The position numbers and the translations under genes were made by a program. Positions 7,702 to 16,487 of a stretch of DNA of 64,000 nt are shown here, in pieces. The first letter of the stretch is position 1; the number at the start of each line of letters is the position of its first letter. Origin of the DNA: Ulvibacter litoralis (GTDB lineage Bacteria > Bacteroidota > Bacteroidia > Flavobacteriales > Flavobacteriaceae); assembly GCF_900102055.1 (NCBI RefSeq), contig NZ_FNBA01000002.1, positions 620,001 through 684,000 on the forward strand, read 5' to 3'. The notes beneath the pieces were generated by a model. The model was not told the origin of the DNA. It was given only the letters and a program-made list of their open reading frames with translations, and made no database searches.

Positions 7702-9225
7702 ATGAAAAATTCTGAAAATGAATATCGTCTTGAAATGATTGGAATATCAAAAAGTTTTGGTGTTGTTTCTGTGCTTGAAAATGTAAATCTAAAAGTAAAG
7801 CCAGGAGAGATTCATGCGTTATTGGGCGAAAATGGTGCTGGAAAATCTACCCTAGTAAAGATTCTTAGTGGGGTTCATTATAAAGATGCAGGAAAAGTTT
7901 TTTTAAATGGGAAAGAAATAAATCCTAAAAACACTCATGAAGGTCAAGTATTAGGTATTAGTGTTGTTTATCAGGAGTTATCACTAGTGAACGATTTATC
8001 AGTCGCTGAAAATATCTACTTACACAAACTAGGTGCTAGTAAATTTTGGATGAACTGGAAAAAAATTACACAAGATGCTCAAGAATTGATCGATTCGTTG
8101 GGATTTAAAATAGATGCTTCAGCAAAAGTACGTAGCTTAAGTATTGTTCAAAAGCAAGTTGTTGAAATAGCAAAAGCACTTTCCGAAGACACAAAAATTT
8201 TAGTTTTAGACGAACCCACAACTGTTTTTGATCCTACAGACACTAAAAAATTATTTGATAATCTTTTCAGACTTAAAGAAAAGGGGATTTCTATTATCTA
8301 TATCTCCCACCATTTGGATGAAATTTTTAAAATAGCAGATACAATTACTGTGCTTAGAGATGGTGTTGACACGGGAAGTATGGCAGTTTCAGAAACAGAT
8401 ACTGACGGTGTTATTCGCCTCATGATAGGCCGTGAATTAAAGGACTTGTATCCAACACGAGACATAACCATTGGAAGCACACCTATTTTTGAGGTTAAAA
8501 ACCTAACGGCTAAAGATACTTTTGTACATGATGTTTCCTTTTCAGTTTTTCCAGGTGAAGTTCTAGGAATTGCAGGGTTAGGAGGAAGTGGAAGAACGGA
8601 AACGGCTAAACTTATTTTTGGTGCAGATAAAAAGAAATCGGGAACCTTAACTTTAGATGGGAAAGAAATAAAAACAAAATCTCCTGTTGATGCAGCTGGT
8701 TTTCAAATTGGGTTTGTTTCAGAAGATAGAAAAGAAGAAGGAGTGTTTTTGCCTTTGTCAATTCGACGTAATATCAGTGTTACAAGCTTTAAATCTATTT
8801 CTGGAAAATTTGGTTTCATCAATATTGAAAATGAATATGAAAAAGTACTAGGATTAATTGAAAAGCTGAATATCAAAACTCTTAATTCTGAAGTAAATGT
8901 CAAAAATTTAAGTGGTGGAAACCAACAAAAAGTAGCTTTGGCAAAATGGTTAAGCATTGAAAGTAAGGTTATTTTTATTGATGAACCTACTCGTGGTGTA
9001 GATGTGGGAGCCAAAATTGAGATATATAACTTAATCAATGAAGTTGCTAAAAAAGGAGTGGGAGTAGTTGTAATATCTTCAGACATGCCAGAAATAATGG
9101 GGATTTCAGATCGTATTCTCGTCATGCATAAAGGAACCGTGTATGGTGAATTGCAAAAAGAAGAATTTTCAGAAGAAAACATACTTCGCTATTCAATTGG
9201 AAAACCATTAAAACAATACAATTAA
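7702..9225 (+). CDS. Sugar/polyol ABC transporter ATP-binding protein (RbsA type)
   Basis: A 507-residue ATPase with two fused nucleotide-binding domains, the normal size of the RbsA/XylG/MglA group. Domain 1 has Walker A GENGAGKST (42-50), an LSIVQKQ signature and Walker B LVLDEPTTV. Domain 2 has the degenerate Walker A GLGGSGRTE usual in this group, a full LSGGNQQKVALAKW signature and Walker B VIFIDEPTRGVD. It powers uptake by the permease encoded 18 bases downstream. The start at 7702 agrees with homologues, which begin shortly before the ISKSFG strand. Confidence 0.95.
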   Translation: MKNSENEYRLEMIGISKSFGVVSVLENVNLKVKPGEIHALLGENGAGKSTLVKILSGVHYKDAGKVFLNGKEINPKNTHEGQVLGISVVYQELSLVNDLSVAENIYLHKLGASKFWMNWKKITQDAQELIDSLGFKIDASAKVRSLSIVQKQVVEIAKALSEDTKILVLDEPTTVFDPTDTKKLFDNLFRLKEKGISIIYISHHLDEIFKIADTITVLRDGVDTGSMAVSETDTDGVIRLMIGRELKDLYPTRDITIGSTPIFEVKNLTAKDTFVHDVSFSVFPGEVLGIAGLGGSGRTETAKLIFGADKKKSGTLTLDGKEIKTKSPVDAAGFQIGFVSEDRKEEGVFLPLSIRRNISVTSFKSISGKFGFINIENEYEKVLGLIEKLNIKTLNSEVNVKNLSGGNQQKVALAKWLSIESKVIFIDEPTRGVDVGAKIEIYNLINEVAKKGVGVVVISSDMPEIMGISDRILVMHKGTVYGELQKEEFSEENILRYSIGKPLKQYN

Positions 9226-9243
9226 ACAATAAAAAATCAGGTT

Positions 9244-10212
9244 ATGGCTTTAGCATTAAAGGAACAATTAAAAAGTCCCGGAGGTATACTTAAGTTTTTA
9301 GTTAAGTATAATACGATCTTTATTTTTATTTTGCTGGTTGTATTTTCAGCAATAATTTCGGATGTATTTTTTACCTCCGTAAACCTTTCAAATCTACTAA
9401 AACAAGTTTCGGGAATTGGGATTATTAGCATTGGGATGCTCATTGTAATTCTAACTGGCGGAATCGATTTATCGGTAGGTTCTATGGTAGCGCTACTCGC
9501 TGTTACCTTCGCCATTTTAATAAATCTAATAATCTTACCGCTCGCCATATTATTTACCATAGCCATTGGTTTTAGTTTAGGAAGTGTGTCTGGCTACCTT
9601 GTCGCGTATCAAAAAATGGCGCCTTTTGTAGCGACATTAGCATTGATGACTATCGCTAGAGGTCTCGGTTTTATCTATTCAAAAGGGTCTCCTGTTACTT
9701 TTAAAACAGCAGGAGGCGTATTTATGTCAGATTTCGCCAACAACGCCACGTTAGGGATTCCGAATATTGCAATTGTATTTTTCATCATTGTCATTGCAAC
9801 AATGGTGATGCTACGTTATAACGTCTTTGGGAGACTAATCATCGCGATTGGGAGCAATGAAGAAGCATCGCGGTTATCTGGAATAAAAGTAAATAAATAT
9901 AAGTTTTTAGTCTATGCTATTTCTGGCGCATTGGCAGCTATTGCAGCTATCATAGTGGCGTCTAGAACAAATTTAGGGTCTCCAAATATGGGCATGGCTT
10001 GGGAGCTTGATGCTATTGCTGCGGTAGTTATTGGAGGTGCAAGTTTAAATGGTGGAAAAGGAACAGCTATCAATACATTAATGGGCGTTTTAATTTTAGG
10101 CTTAATAGGAAACATATTAAACCTTTTAAACGTCCCTTCATATCCGCAACAAGTTGTAAAAGGAGCTATTATCATATTTGCAGTATTACTTCAGAGGTTT
10201 GAGAGCAAATAA
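9244..10212 (+). CDS. Sugar/polyol ABC transporter permease (RbsC type)
   Basis: A 322-residue integral membrane protein of the BPD_transp_2 (RbsC/XylH) family with about eight to ten hydrophobic segments. The family hallmark is the TGGIDLSVGSMVAL stretch after the second membrane segment, followed by the C-terminal VIGGASLNGGKGT motif that contacts the ATPase. It forms the inner-membrane channel of the three-component importer with the two preceding genes. The following dehydrogenase begins 14 bases later, which supports a single transcript. Confidence 0.94.
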   Translation: MALALKEQLKSPGGILKFLVKYNTIFIFILLVVFSAIISDVFFTSVNLSNLLKQVSGIGIISIGMLIVILTGGIDLSVGSMVALLAVTFAILINLIILPLAILFTIAIGFSLGSVSGYLVAYQKMAPFVATLALMTIARGLGFIYSKGSPVTFKTAGGVFMSDFANNATLGIPNIAIVFFIIVIATMVMLRYNVFGRLIIAIGSNEEASRLSGIKVNKYKFLVYAISGALAAIAAIIVASRTNLGSPNMGMAWELDAIAAVVIGGASLNGGKGTAINTLMGVLILGLIGNILNLLNVPSYPQQVVKGAIIIFAVLLQRFESK

Positions 10213-10226
10213 TTAAAAATATCGAG

Positions 10227-11726
10227 ATGAAAAATTATACATTAAACACAAAGAATCTTTCTTCTATTTCTGAAAGAGTTTCTGTTCCAAAATACGATAG
10301 ATCTAAAATTAAAACGGGAATTGTACATGTTGGAATAGGGGGCTTTCATAGAGCACATGAAGCATTCTATACAGATCAACTACTACACGATCCATCTCAA
10401 TCAGATTGGGGGATTTGTGGGGTTGCTTTATTAGAATTCGACACTAAAATTTACCACACATTAAAGAAACAGGATGGTTTGTACACGTTAATTGTGAAGG
10501 AACTAGACGGTACACAAACAACGCAAGTTATCGGTTCGATTACGGAATATTTATACGCGCCTGAAAATTCAATGGCAGTGATTGAAAAAATGGCAGATCC
10601 CGATATAAAAATCATATCATTGACCATTACTGAAGGTGGGTATAATTATGATGAAGCAAAAAAAGGATTTAATTTTTGTAATCCATTAATTCAACACGAT
10701 TTAGCACATCCTAAAACACCAAAAACAATTTTCGGTTATGTAACGCAATCTTTAAACCTGAGAAGAAATCGTGGCTTGAAAGGGTGTACCATTCAATCCT
10801 GCGATAACATTCAAGAAAATGGGCATATGATTAAAAATATGCTCCTTAGCTATGTGAAAGTGGCCGAACCTACTTTAGTTGAATGGATCGAAAAGAATGT
10901 TTCGTTTCCAAACGCGATGGTAGATCGAATTACCCCAGTAACTTCTGAAGCTGATATTCTTAATTTAAAAGAAACCTTCGGAATTGAAGATGCTTGGCCA
11001 GTGGTTTGTGAACCTTTTAAACAATGGGTTATAGAAGATAATTTTATTGAAGGACGACCTGCTTGGGAAACTGTGGGAGCACAATTTGTAACAAATGTGG
11101 TTCCCTACGAAAAAATGAAACTCAGTTTGTTAAATGCAGGGCATTCGGTTTTAGGGATTTTAGGTGCCTTACTTGGCTATAAAACGATAGACGAAGCTGT
11201 AAGAAATCCTAACATTAGTGATTTTTTAATGACGTATATGGATACGGAAGTTACTCCTATTTTAGGAAATTTAGAAGGCATTCACCTTAACGAGTACAAA
11301 CAATCATTGTTAGAACGCTTCGGGAACGTTAACATTAAAGATCAAATAGACCGTATTTGCTCCGAAAGTTCTGCGAAGATTCCCATTTTTATTTTACCTA
11401 CAGTTCATGCACAATTAAAACAAAAAGGGTCTGTACAATTAGCTGCGTTTGTAATTGCAGCTTGGGCCATTTATAGTTTAGGAAAAGATGAAAAAGGAAC
11501 TGTCTTAGAAAGAAAGGATGCATTACAAACACTTTTAAATGAAAAAGCACATGAAGCAATTAATGCCCCAATAACTTTCTTAGAAATTGAATCTGTGTTT
11601 GGAAAATTGAAAGAGTCTTCAACTTTTGTAGAAGCTTATACCAACGCCTATAACTCTATTTTAAAGGATGGAGTTGAGCAATCTGTAATAGAAATTAACA
11701 CGAATAATTTAACACAAAGTAAATGA
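10227..11726 (+). CDS. Mannitol 2-dehydrogenase-like polyol dehydrogenase
   Basis: A 499-residue member of the polyol-specific long-chain dehydrogenases. The N-terminal NAD-binding motif GIVHVGIGGFHRAH lies at 31-44. The catalytic pattern K-x4-N-x2-H is present as K298, N303 and H306, close to the numbering of characterised mannitol 2-dehydrogenase (K295, N300, H303). A CDN element near 192-194 matches the second conserved Asn. Mannonate and arabinitol oxidoreductases share this fold, but the adjacent fructokinase, translationally coupled by a 4-base overlap, makes D-mannitol to D-fructose the most economical reading. The reaction takes place in the cytoplasm with NAD as acceptor. Confidence 0.87.
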   Translation: MKNYTLNTKNLSSISERVSVPKYDRSKIKTGIVHVGIGGFHRAHEAFYTDQLLHDPSQSDWGICGVALLEFDTKIYHTLKKQDGLYTLIVKELDGTQTTQVIGSITEYLYAPENSMAVIEKMADPDIKIISLTITEGGYNYDEAKKGFNFCNPLIQHDLAHPKTPKTIFGYVTQSLNLRRNRGLKGCTIQSCDNIQENGHMIKNMLLSYVKVAEPTLVEWIEKNVSFPNAMVDRITPVTSEADILNLKETFGIEDAWPVVCEPFKQWVIEDNFIEGRPAWETVGAQFVTNVVPYEKMKLSLLNAGHSVLGILGALLGYKTIDEAVRNPNISDFLMTYMDTEVTPILGNLEGIHLNEYKQSLLERFGNVNIKDQIDRICSESSAKIPIFILPTVHAQLKQKGSVQLAAFVIAAWAIYSLGKDEKGTVLERKDALQTLLNEKAHEAINAPITFLEIESVFGKLKESSTFVEAYTNAYNSILKDGVEQSVIEINTNNLTQSK

Positions 11727-12604
11727 CTCATATAGTTTGTTTTGGCGAAGTATTATGGGATAATTTCCCTACGCATAAAAAAATAGGAGGAGCCCCCTTA
11801 AACGTAGCCTTACGACTACAATCGTTACATAATAATGTATCTATTATAAGTCGTATTGGGAATGACAATCAGGGCGTGAAAATTAAAGAATATTGCAACG
11901 AACATGGTGTAAATACAGAAAACATACAGGTTAGTAGTACATTAAACACAGGAGAAGTTACCGTAACATTGAATCAAAAAGGATCGGCTTCTTACGATAT
12001 AAAACACCCAAGAGCATGGGATAATATTCAGTTTAATGAAAATATTAAAACTAAAACCCTTCAATCTGATGCTTTTATCTATGGAAGTTTAGTCGCTAGA
12101 GAAGAAATTTCAAGACAAACACTTTACAAACTTTTAGAGGTTGCAAAATATAAAGTTTTCGACGTTAACTTAAGGGCACCTTATTTTACTTCCGAAGTAT
12201 TAAATCACTTAATGAATAAAGCCGATTTCATTAAGTTTAACGATGAGGAAATTACTGAAATAGCCGCTATGCTCGATTCTGGAACAGTTTCGTTAGAGCA
12301 ACACATTACGTTTATAGCCAAACACACCAATACAAATACCATTTGTGTTACAAGAGGAAGTCAAGGAGCGATTTTTTATTATCACAATAAGTTTTACTAT
12401 AATAACGGATACCAAATTGAAGTAAAAGATACTGTGGGTGCTGGCGATTCTTTTTTAGGATCTTTAATTCACAAATTAATAGAAGGAGATACTCCACAAA
12501 AAGCAATAGATTTTGCATGTGCCATGGGCGCTATGGTTGCCAGTAGAGAAGGAGCCAACCCAAAGATTACAACAGAAGAAATTAGTACTATAATGAATTT
12601 TTAA
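11723..12604 (+). CDS. PfkB-family fructokinase-like carbohydrate kinase
   Basis: A 293-residue ribokinase/PfkB-type sugar kinase. Motif 1 is GGAPLNVALRLQSL (22-35) and motif 2 is DTVGAGDSF with the anion hole GAGD at 239-242 and catalytic base D242. The ATG overlaps the TGA of the dehydrogenase gene (ATGA), so translation is coupled. The product of mannitol oxidation, fructose, would be phosphorylated to fructose 6-phosphate and enter glycolysis, completing the pathway of this operon. Substrate specificity is inferred from context; PfkB enzymes cannot be assigned reliably by motif alone. Confidence 0.88.
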   Translation: MTHIVCFGEVLWDNFPTHKKIGGAPLNVALRLQSLHNNVSIISRIGNDNQGVKIKEYCNEHGVNTENIQVSSTLNTGEVTVTLNQKGSASYDIKHPRAWDNIQFNENIKTKTLQSDAFIYGSLVAREEISRQTLYKLLEVAKYKVFDVNLRAPYFTSEVLNHLMNKADFIKFNDEEITEIAAMLDSGTVSLEQHITFIAKHTNTNTICVTRGSQGAIFYYHNKFYYNNGYQIEVKDTVGAGDSFLGSLIHKLIEGDTPQKAIDFACAMGAMVASREGANPKITTEEISTIMNF

Positions 12605-12662
12605 AGTCGTTTGTAACGCGTCATTTTGCACACTACGATTACTTACTCCCCCCTTAAAGCTA

Positions 12663-12696
12663 AAAAGTCCGATGCATAGATTTGCATCGGACTTTT
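12663..12696. terminator. Bidirectional intrinsic terminator
   Basis: AAAAGTCCGATGCA (12663-12676) pairs perfectly with TGCATCGGACTTTT (12683-12696) around a 6-base loop, a 14-bp stem with A/T tails on both sides. It lies between the convergent end of the polyol operon (12604) and the DUF2911 gene (12716) and can end both transcripts. Confidence 0.9.
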
Positions 12697-12715
12697 AAAT
12701 AAAATTGAGTTTTTT

Positions 12716-13291
12716 TTATTTCAATGTAATAGGAAATTCAGCGACAGTAGTATCCCATCCAATTTTTAAATGAACTGTTTTAGGCGCAGCTTCATATAAA
12801 GAAATTGATAAATTTTCAATGACATCCTTACTTGAAGTTACAGGAACCGTTACACTTGCAACATCTTTGCTAGCATCGTATCCGTAGTTACCCCAACCAT
12901 CAAGCTCTGTGTTTAATTTTAGCGTCCATTCTTTTTCCGTAGGAATAACGATAATAGTGTAACGTCCAGCTTTAATCTCTTTTCCACCAAAAACGACATC
13001 GTTATTAAATAAGATCTCTGTAGATTCGTTAGCACCCACTCTCCAAGCTTCACCAAATTTTAAAAGCTTTCCAAAAACAACTCTTCCGTTTTTAGCTGGA
13101 CGAGAATAGGTTACTCTTATTTGAGGTGTTAGGCCCTCTTTTTTAGCTGCATCTTTTTCAAATGTTCTGTGAGGAGCTCCAGCAGGGTAGTACGATCTGT
13201 CCATCGGACTCTTGTCCATTTTAGCGAAATCTTGCGCGTTAACAGTAGTTCCAACAAGTGCAATTGCAATAATCAGTAATAGGTTTTTCAT
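12716..13291 (-). CDS. DUF2911 family periplasmic protein
   Basis: A 191-residue secreted protein with a signal peptide (residues 1-19, cleavage after VNA). The DUF2911 hallmarks are present: a VTYSRPAKNGRVVFG stretch, WRVGANESTEI, and the repeated WTLKLNTELDGWGNYGYD-type strand. This family is widespread in Bacteroidota, has no assigned biochemical role, and is predicted to be beta-rich. Only 2 bases separate it from the preceding lipoprotein gene (13294-14094), so the two form an operon and probably act in the same envelope process. Confidence 0.88.
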   Translation of the reverse strand: MKNLLLIIAIALVGTTVNAQDFAKMDKSPMDRSYYPAGAPHRTFEKDAAKKEGLTPQIRVTYSRPAKNGRVVFGKLLKFGEAWRVGANESTEILFNNDVVFGGKEIKAGRYTIIVIPTEKEWTLKLNTELDGWGNYGYDASKDVASVTVPVTSSKDVIENLSISLYEAAPKTVHLKIGWDTTVAEFPITLK

Positions 13292-13293
13292 AG

Positions 13294-14094
13294 TTATTTG
13301 TTATTTAAATTAAGTATTTGTTCCGTTTCAATTTTAGATAATTCTGTTAATTTTCCTGCTTCATAAAGACTAGGGATGTCTAGTAAAGGCGTGCCTACTT
13401 CCACTTTGTAATTTATATAGTCTTGAAATGTAATTCCGTCGATAACGCTTCTATTATATGCACTTCTAAAACGAACACCACCTTTATTTACTTTGTAATT
13501 ATACGCAAGATAATCTATCTTTTTTGTTTCTGAATTGATCCAATAATGAAATTCATCATCAAAGTCTTCTCCGCCGCCTTCTTGTTTAAAGGTGATTCCT
13601 AAAACGGCATAGGTTTGCCCTTTGATAGTCGTCTCACCTAAATATTCTTTAAGTACAGACGCATCATTTAATTTATGAGGAAGGGTTGCAAAATAAATCA
13701 CAGAGTTAATTGCTCCCGTTGCACTTTTAGTTTTTTTCTCAGAAAGTGTTACAGGTTCGTTATTCACTGTTCTAGAAAACACACCATTCTTTAAAACGTC
13801 GATAGTTGTTGAATCTTCTTTTTTAGCCGTTTTTGTGTATTCATAGCTCTGTCCGTCATTTTTAAAAGTATAGGTATTCTCTCTAAAAACAAATGAGTAA
13901 TTGGCAGTATCGTATAAATCGCCACCATGAGCTTGTATGGCTTCATTTAGAAGTATTTCTGCTTCGGAAAGTTTGGTAGGAGCGACTGTCATTTCTTTTT
14001 CTTCGGAAGAAGTAGTTGTTTCAGTCTTTTTGTTATTGCAAGCCAAAAGCGTAGTGATGGTTAGTAGGACTAAAACAGAAGTATGTATTCTCAT
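13294..14094 (-). CDS. DUF6503-like lipoprotein
   Basis: A 266-residue lipoprotein with lipobox TTLLAC (Cys19) followed by an Asn/Lys/Thr-rich linker. The mature domain starts around LSEAEILLNEAIQAHGG and has the LolA-like or DUF6503 pattern of a half-barrel built from long strands (YSFVFRENTYTF, YWINSETKKIDYLAYNY). Such proteins in flavobacteria carry hydrophobic ligands or lipoproteins across the periplasm, but no direct evidence for that role exists here. It is the first gene of a two-gene operon with the DUF2911 gene. Family assignment is by pattern recognition only. Confidence 0.75.
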   Translation of the reverse strand: MRIHTSVLVLLTITTLLACNNKKTETTTSSEEKEMTVAPTKLSEAEILLNEAIQAHGGDLYDTANYSFVFRENTYTFKNDGQSYEYTKTAKKEDSTTIDVLKNGVFSRTVNNEPVTLSEKKTKSATGAINSVIYFATLPHKLNDASVLKEYLGETTIKGQTYAVLGITFKQEGGGEDFDDEFHYWINSETKKIDYLAYNYKVNKGGVRFRSAYNRSVIDGITFQDYINYKVEVGTPLLDIPSLYEAGKLTELSKIETEQILNLNNK

Positions 14095-14252
14095 TCTATA
14101 GTGTTGATTTTTTAATAACGAAATTTATTGGTCGTAGGAATCTATAAACCTTTCAGAAAAATAAAACTACAATTTAAAATTTGCCAAAACTCTCCAATTC
14201 AAACATGTGGTTAGAAAATTTCATGTTTTAATACCCAATAGACTAGTGGTAT

Positions 14253-14285
14253 AAAAAAGCCCACCGTTACTTGATGGGCTTTTTT
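14253..14285 (-). terminator. Intrinsic terminator of the DUF4494 gene
   Basis: AAAAAAGCCCA (14253-14263) pairs with TGGGCTTTTTT (14275-14285) around an 11-base loop. Read on the minus strand the hairpin is followed by a run of T, as expected for a Rho-independent terminator 53 bases past the stop codon of the gene at 14338. A/T tails on both sides allow function in either direction. Confidence 0.82.
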
Positions 14286-14337
14286 TATAAGTAGTCTTTC
14301 TGAATAGCTCAAACTATATCATAGAGAGTATTTTTTG

Positions 14338-14898
14338 TTATTCAGTTTCAGCTGAAAGCACATCGGCCATCTCTAAATCTTCATCCATTCCCAAGTGTAC
14401 GGGTACAGATTCTTTTAAGGCTGTAAATTTTTTGATGCGTTCTAATTCGTCTTCTTCCCCAGAGAAATAAGGGAACACATCAACAATTGGAGATTCTGAA
14501 ACCGCAGGAATAGAAAATTCTCCCATTGTGTCTTTCATCACTTCCATTGTATTTTCGAACGCTTCTTTTACGTCATTGGCTTGTACCAAGATGTAAATGT
14601 TTGTCTTGCGTTCTTTTCCACTTTCTTCATCCACAGCGATTAACGAAACTTTCGATTTAAACCATCGATCTGAATTTTCAAAAGGGTGAATTTCAGCATA
14701 GTTCGCTACTTTAATATTGGTGATTTTAATTTCATCACTATCTGCTAAATAAGCAGACATCTCTTCGGTAATTCTACTTTCAGCTTCCGTATACGAAATC
14801 GCATCCACTAAAAACGGTTCCGTTTTTGGCTTTTGTACGCCAGTTGCTGGATCTAGTTTTCTATATTTTACCTTACATTCATACCAGGTTGCACTCAT
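14338..14898 (-). CDS. DUF4494 domain protein
   Basis: A 186-residue soluble acidic protein without signal peptide or membrane segment. The start (TWYECKVKYRKLD) and the ISYTEAESRITEEM segment are typical of DUF4494, a family restricted to Bacteroidota and of unknown function. It is a single-gene unit with its own terminator, which suggests constitutive housekeeping expression. No enzymatic motif is visible. Confidence in the gene is high; function remains unassigned. Confidence 0.85.
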   Translation of the reverse strand: MSATWYECKVKYRKLDPATGVQKPKTEPFLVDAISYTEAESRITEEMSAYLADSDEIKITNIKVANYAEIHPFENSDRWFKSKVSLIAVDEESGKERKTNIYILVQANDVKEAFENTMEVMKDTMGEFSIPAVSESPIVDVFPYFSGEEDELERIKKFTALKESVPVHLGMDEDLEMADVLSAETE

Positions 14899-15024
14899 AT
14901 CTTTTTATTTTTTAAGGATGCCAAATATAAGGGTTCGCTCTAGCTGAAAGTGCCAAAATCGAGAATAAATATTCACAAATTTAAACGGGTGTTTTTAGAG
15001 GTTTTAGGGTGAGGAAGTTAGGGG

Positions 15025-15720
15025 TTAATTAGGTATGATTACCGTTTTTAAAACATCCCAAACATTATTTGCTACAATTTTATGTCCTTCAACCGTAGGG
15101 TGAATACCATCGCTCTGATTTAAAGCAGCAACGCCTCCAACATCTTTCAGAATAAAAGGAATCAATTCTACGTTGTTCTCTTTTGCCAAATCGGAGAAGA
15201 TTGATCTAAATTCAGATGTATAGGCTTGTCCCATATTAGGTGGCAATTCCATCCCTGCCAAAATGATGGTTGTCGTGGGATCTTTTTCAACCACAGCATC
15301 GATAATCGCTTGTAAGTTGGCACGAGTTTCGGTTAATGGAACCCCTCGCAATCCATCGTTAGCGCCTAATTCTAAAATAAATACATCGATATCTTGATTG
15401 AGAATCCATTCTATTCTGCCGCTTCCACCTGCTGAAGTTTCACCACTTACCCCAGAATTCACCACCGCATACGCTAAACCCAAGGAGTCAATTTTAGATT
15501 GAAGTACTCCTGGAAACGCATCGTTGATATCGTCTAAACCATACCCAGCTGTAATACTATCGCCAAAAAACAGGATCGTTTTTTTGGAAGCTACTTCAGA
15601 AACAGGCGTTTCTGTCGTTGCTGTCGTTTCTACTTTTTCTTTAGCATCGCCTTTGTTTCCGCAGGAAATCAACACCAAAGCAAAAATAAAATAACAAAAC
15701 TTTATGAGTTTCAAATTCAT
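15025..15720 (-). CDS. GDSL-type arylesterase/lysophospholipase, lipoprotein (TesA-like)
   Basis: The enzyme is an SGNH hydrolase with the GDSL block ILFFGDSITAGYG, block II GVSGETSAGG, block III GANDG and the C-terminal catalytic pair in DGIHP. I place the start at the ATG 15718-15720 because it gives a proper lipoprotein signal (MNLKLIKFCYFIFALVLISC); an in-frame ATG 27 codons upstream would put a charged non-signal extension in front and overlap the divergent gene. The order tesA-like esterase divergent from an ABC ATPase and a large FtsX-like permease is the same as tesA/ybbA/ybbP in Escherichia coli, so the three are likely functionally linked in the envelope. Confidence 0.88.
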   Translation of the reverse strand: MNLKLIKFCYFIFALVLISCGNKGDAKEKVETTATTETPVSEVASKKTILFFGDSITAGYGLDDINDAFPGVLQSKIDSLGLAYAVVNSGVSGETSAGGSGRIEWILNQDIDVFILELGANDGLRGVPLTETRANLQAIIDAVVEKDPTTTIILAGMELPPNMGQAYTSEFRSIFSDLAKENNVELIPFILKDVGGVAALNQSDGIHPTVEGHKIVANNVWDVLKTVIIPN

Positions 15721-15794
15721 TTGATGCCTTGGTTTTAAAAACGAATGTATAATTTTAGCGTTGTTCATGAAAAGTAGAATAAATTTAAATTTAT

Positions 15795-16487
15795 ATGCCA
15801 AAGATATTAAAGATTAACGGGCTAGAGAAAACATATACAAGCGGTTCAAAAAAATTAACAGTCCTACAAAATATATCTTTCGATGTTGAAAAAGGACAGA
15901 CATTTTCTATAGTGGGTCCTTCAGGAAGTGGAAAAACTACCTTGTTAGGAATTTGTGCCGGTTTAGATCAGCCCGATGCTGGAAGTGTCGAATTGTGCGG
16001 ATTTGATTTAAATACGTTGAACGAAGACGAACGTGCTCAATTACGAAATAAAGAAGTGGGGTTCATTTTTCAAAATTTTCAATTACTTCCAACCCTTACA
16101 GCTCTTGAAAATGTGAGTGTGCCACTAGAATTACAAGGTGCTAAAGAGGCTGCTACTCATGCAAAAATATTACTAGAAAAAGTAGGACTTAAAGATCGCT
16201 TGCATCATTACCCGTCTCAATTATCGGGAGGTGAACAACAGCGTGTTGCCTTGGCAAGGGCTTTTTCAAACAAACCTTCCATTTTATTTGCAGATGAACC
16301 TACTGGAAATCTAGACGAAGAAACCGGTGAAAAAGTAATTCAATTACTGTTTGAACTAAATAAAGACGCTGGAACTACCTTAGTTATTATTTCGCACGAT
16401 TTAGACTTAGCCAATAGAACCCAACAAATATTGAGGCTCAAAGGAGGGCGCATACTAACCAATGAACCGACGGCACATTTTGAGTAA
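15795..16487 (+). CDS. ybbA: ABC transporter ATP-binding protein (YbbA-like)
   Basis: A 230-residue ATPase of the LolD/MacB/YbbA class with Walker [10 protein letters not shown], the Q-loop QNFQLLP, signature [15 protein letters not shown] and Walker [13 protein letters not shown]. Members of this class partner with FtsX-type permeases that act as mechanotransmission devices on periplasmic substrates. The partner permease gene starts 26 bases before this gene ends, so the two are translationally coupled. The divergent esterase gene supports the YbbA assignment by synteny. Confidence 0.93.
   Translation: MPKILKINGLEKTYTSGSKKLTVLQNISFDVEKGQTFSIVGPSGSGKTTLLGICAGLDQPDAGSVELCGFDLNTLNEDERAQLRNKEVGFIFQNFQLLPTLTALENVSVPLELQGAKEAATHAKILLEKVGLKDRLHHYPSQLSGGEQQRVALARAFSNKPSILFADEPTGNLDEETGEKVIQLLFELNKDAGTTLVIISHDLDLANRTQQILRLKGGRILTNEPTAHFE

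Noticed and set aside
8703-9182. 159-codon frame opposite the ABC ATPase gene
   Set aside because: Antisense shadow of the second nucleotide-binding domain, which is fully conserved on the + strand.
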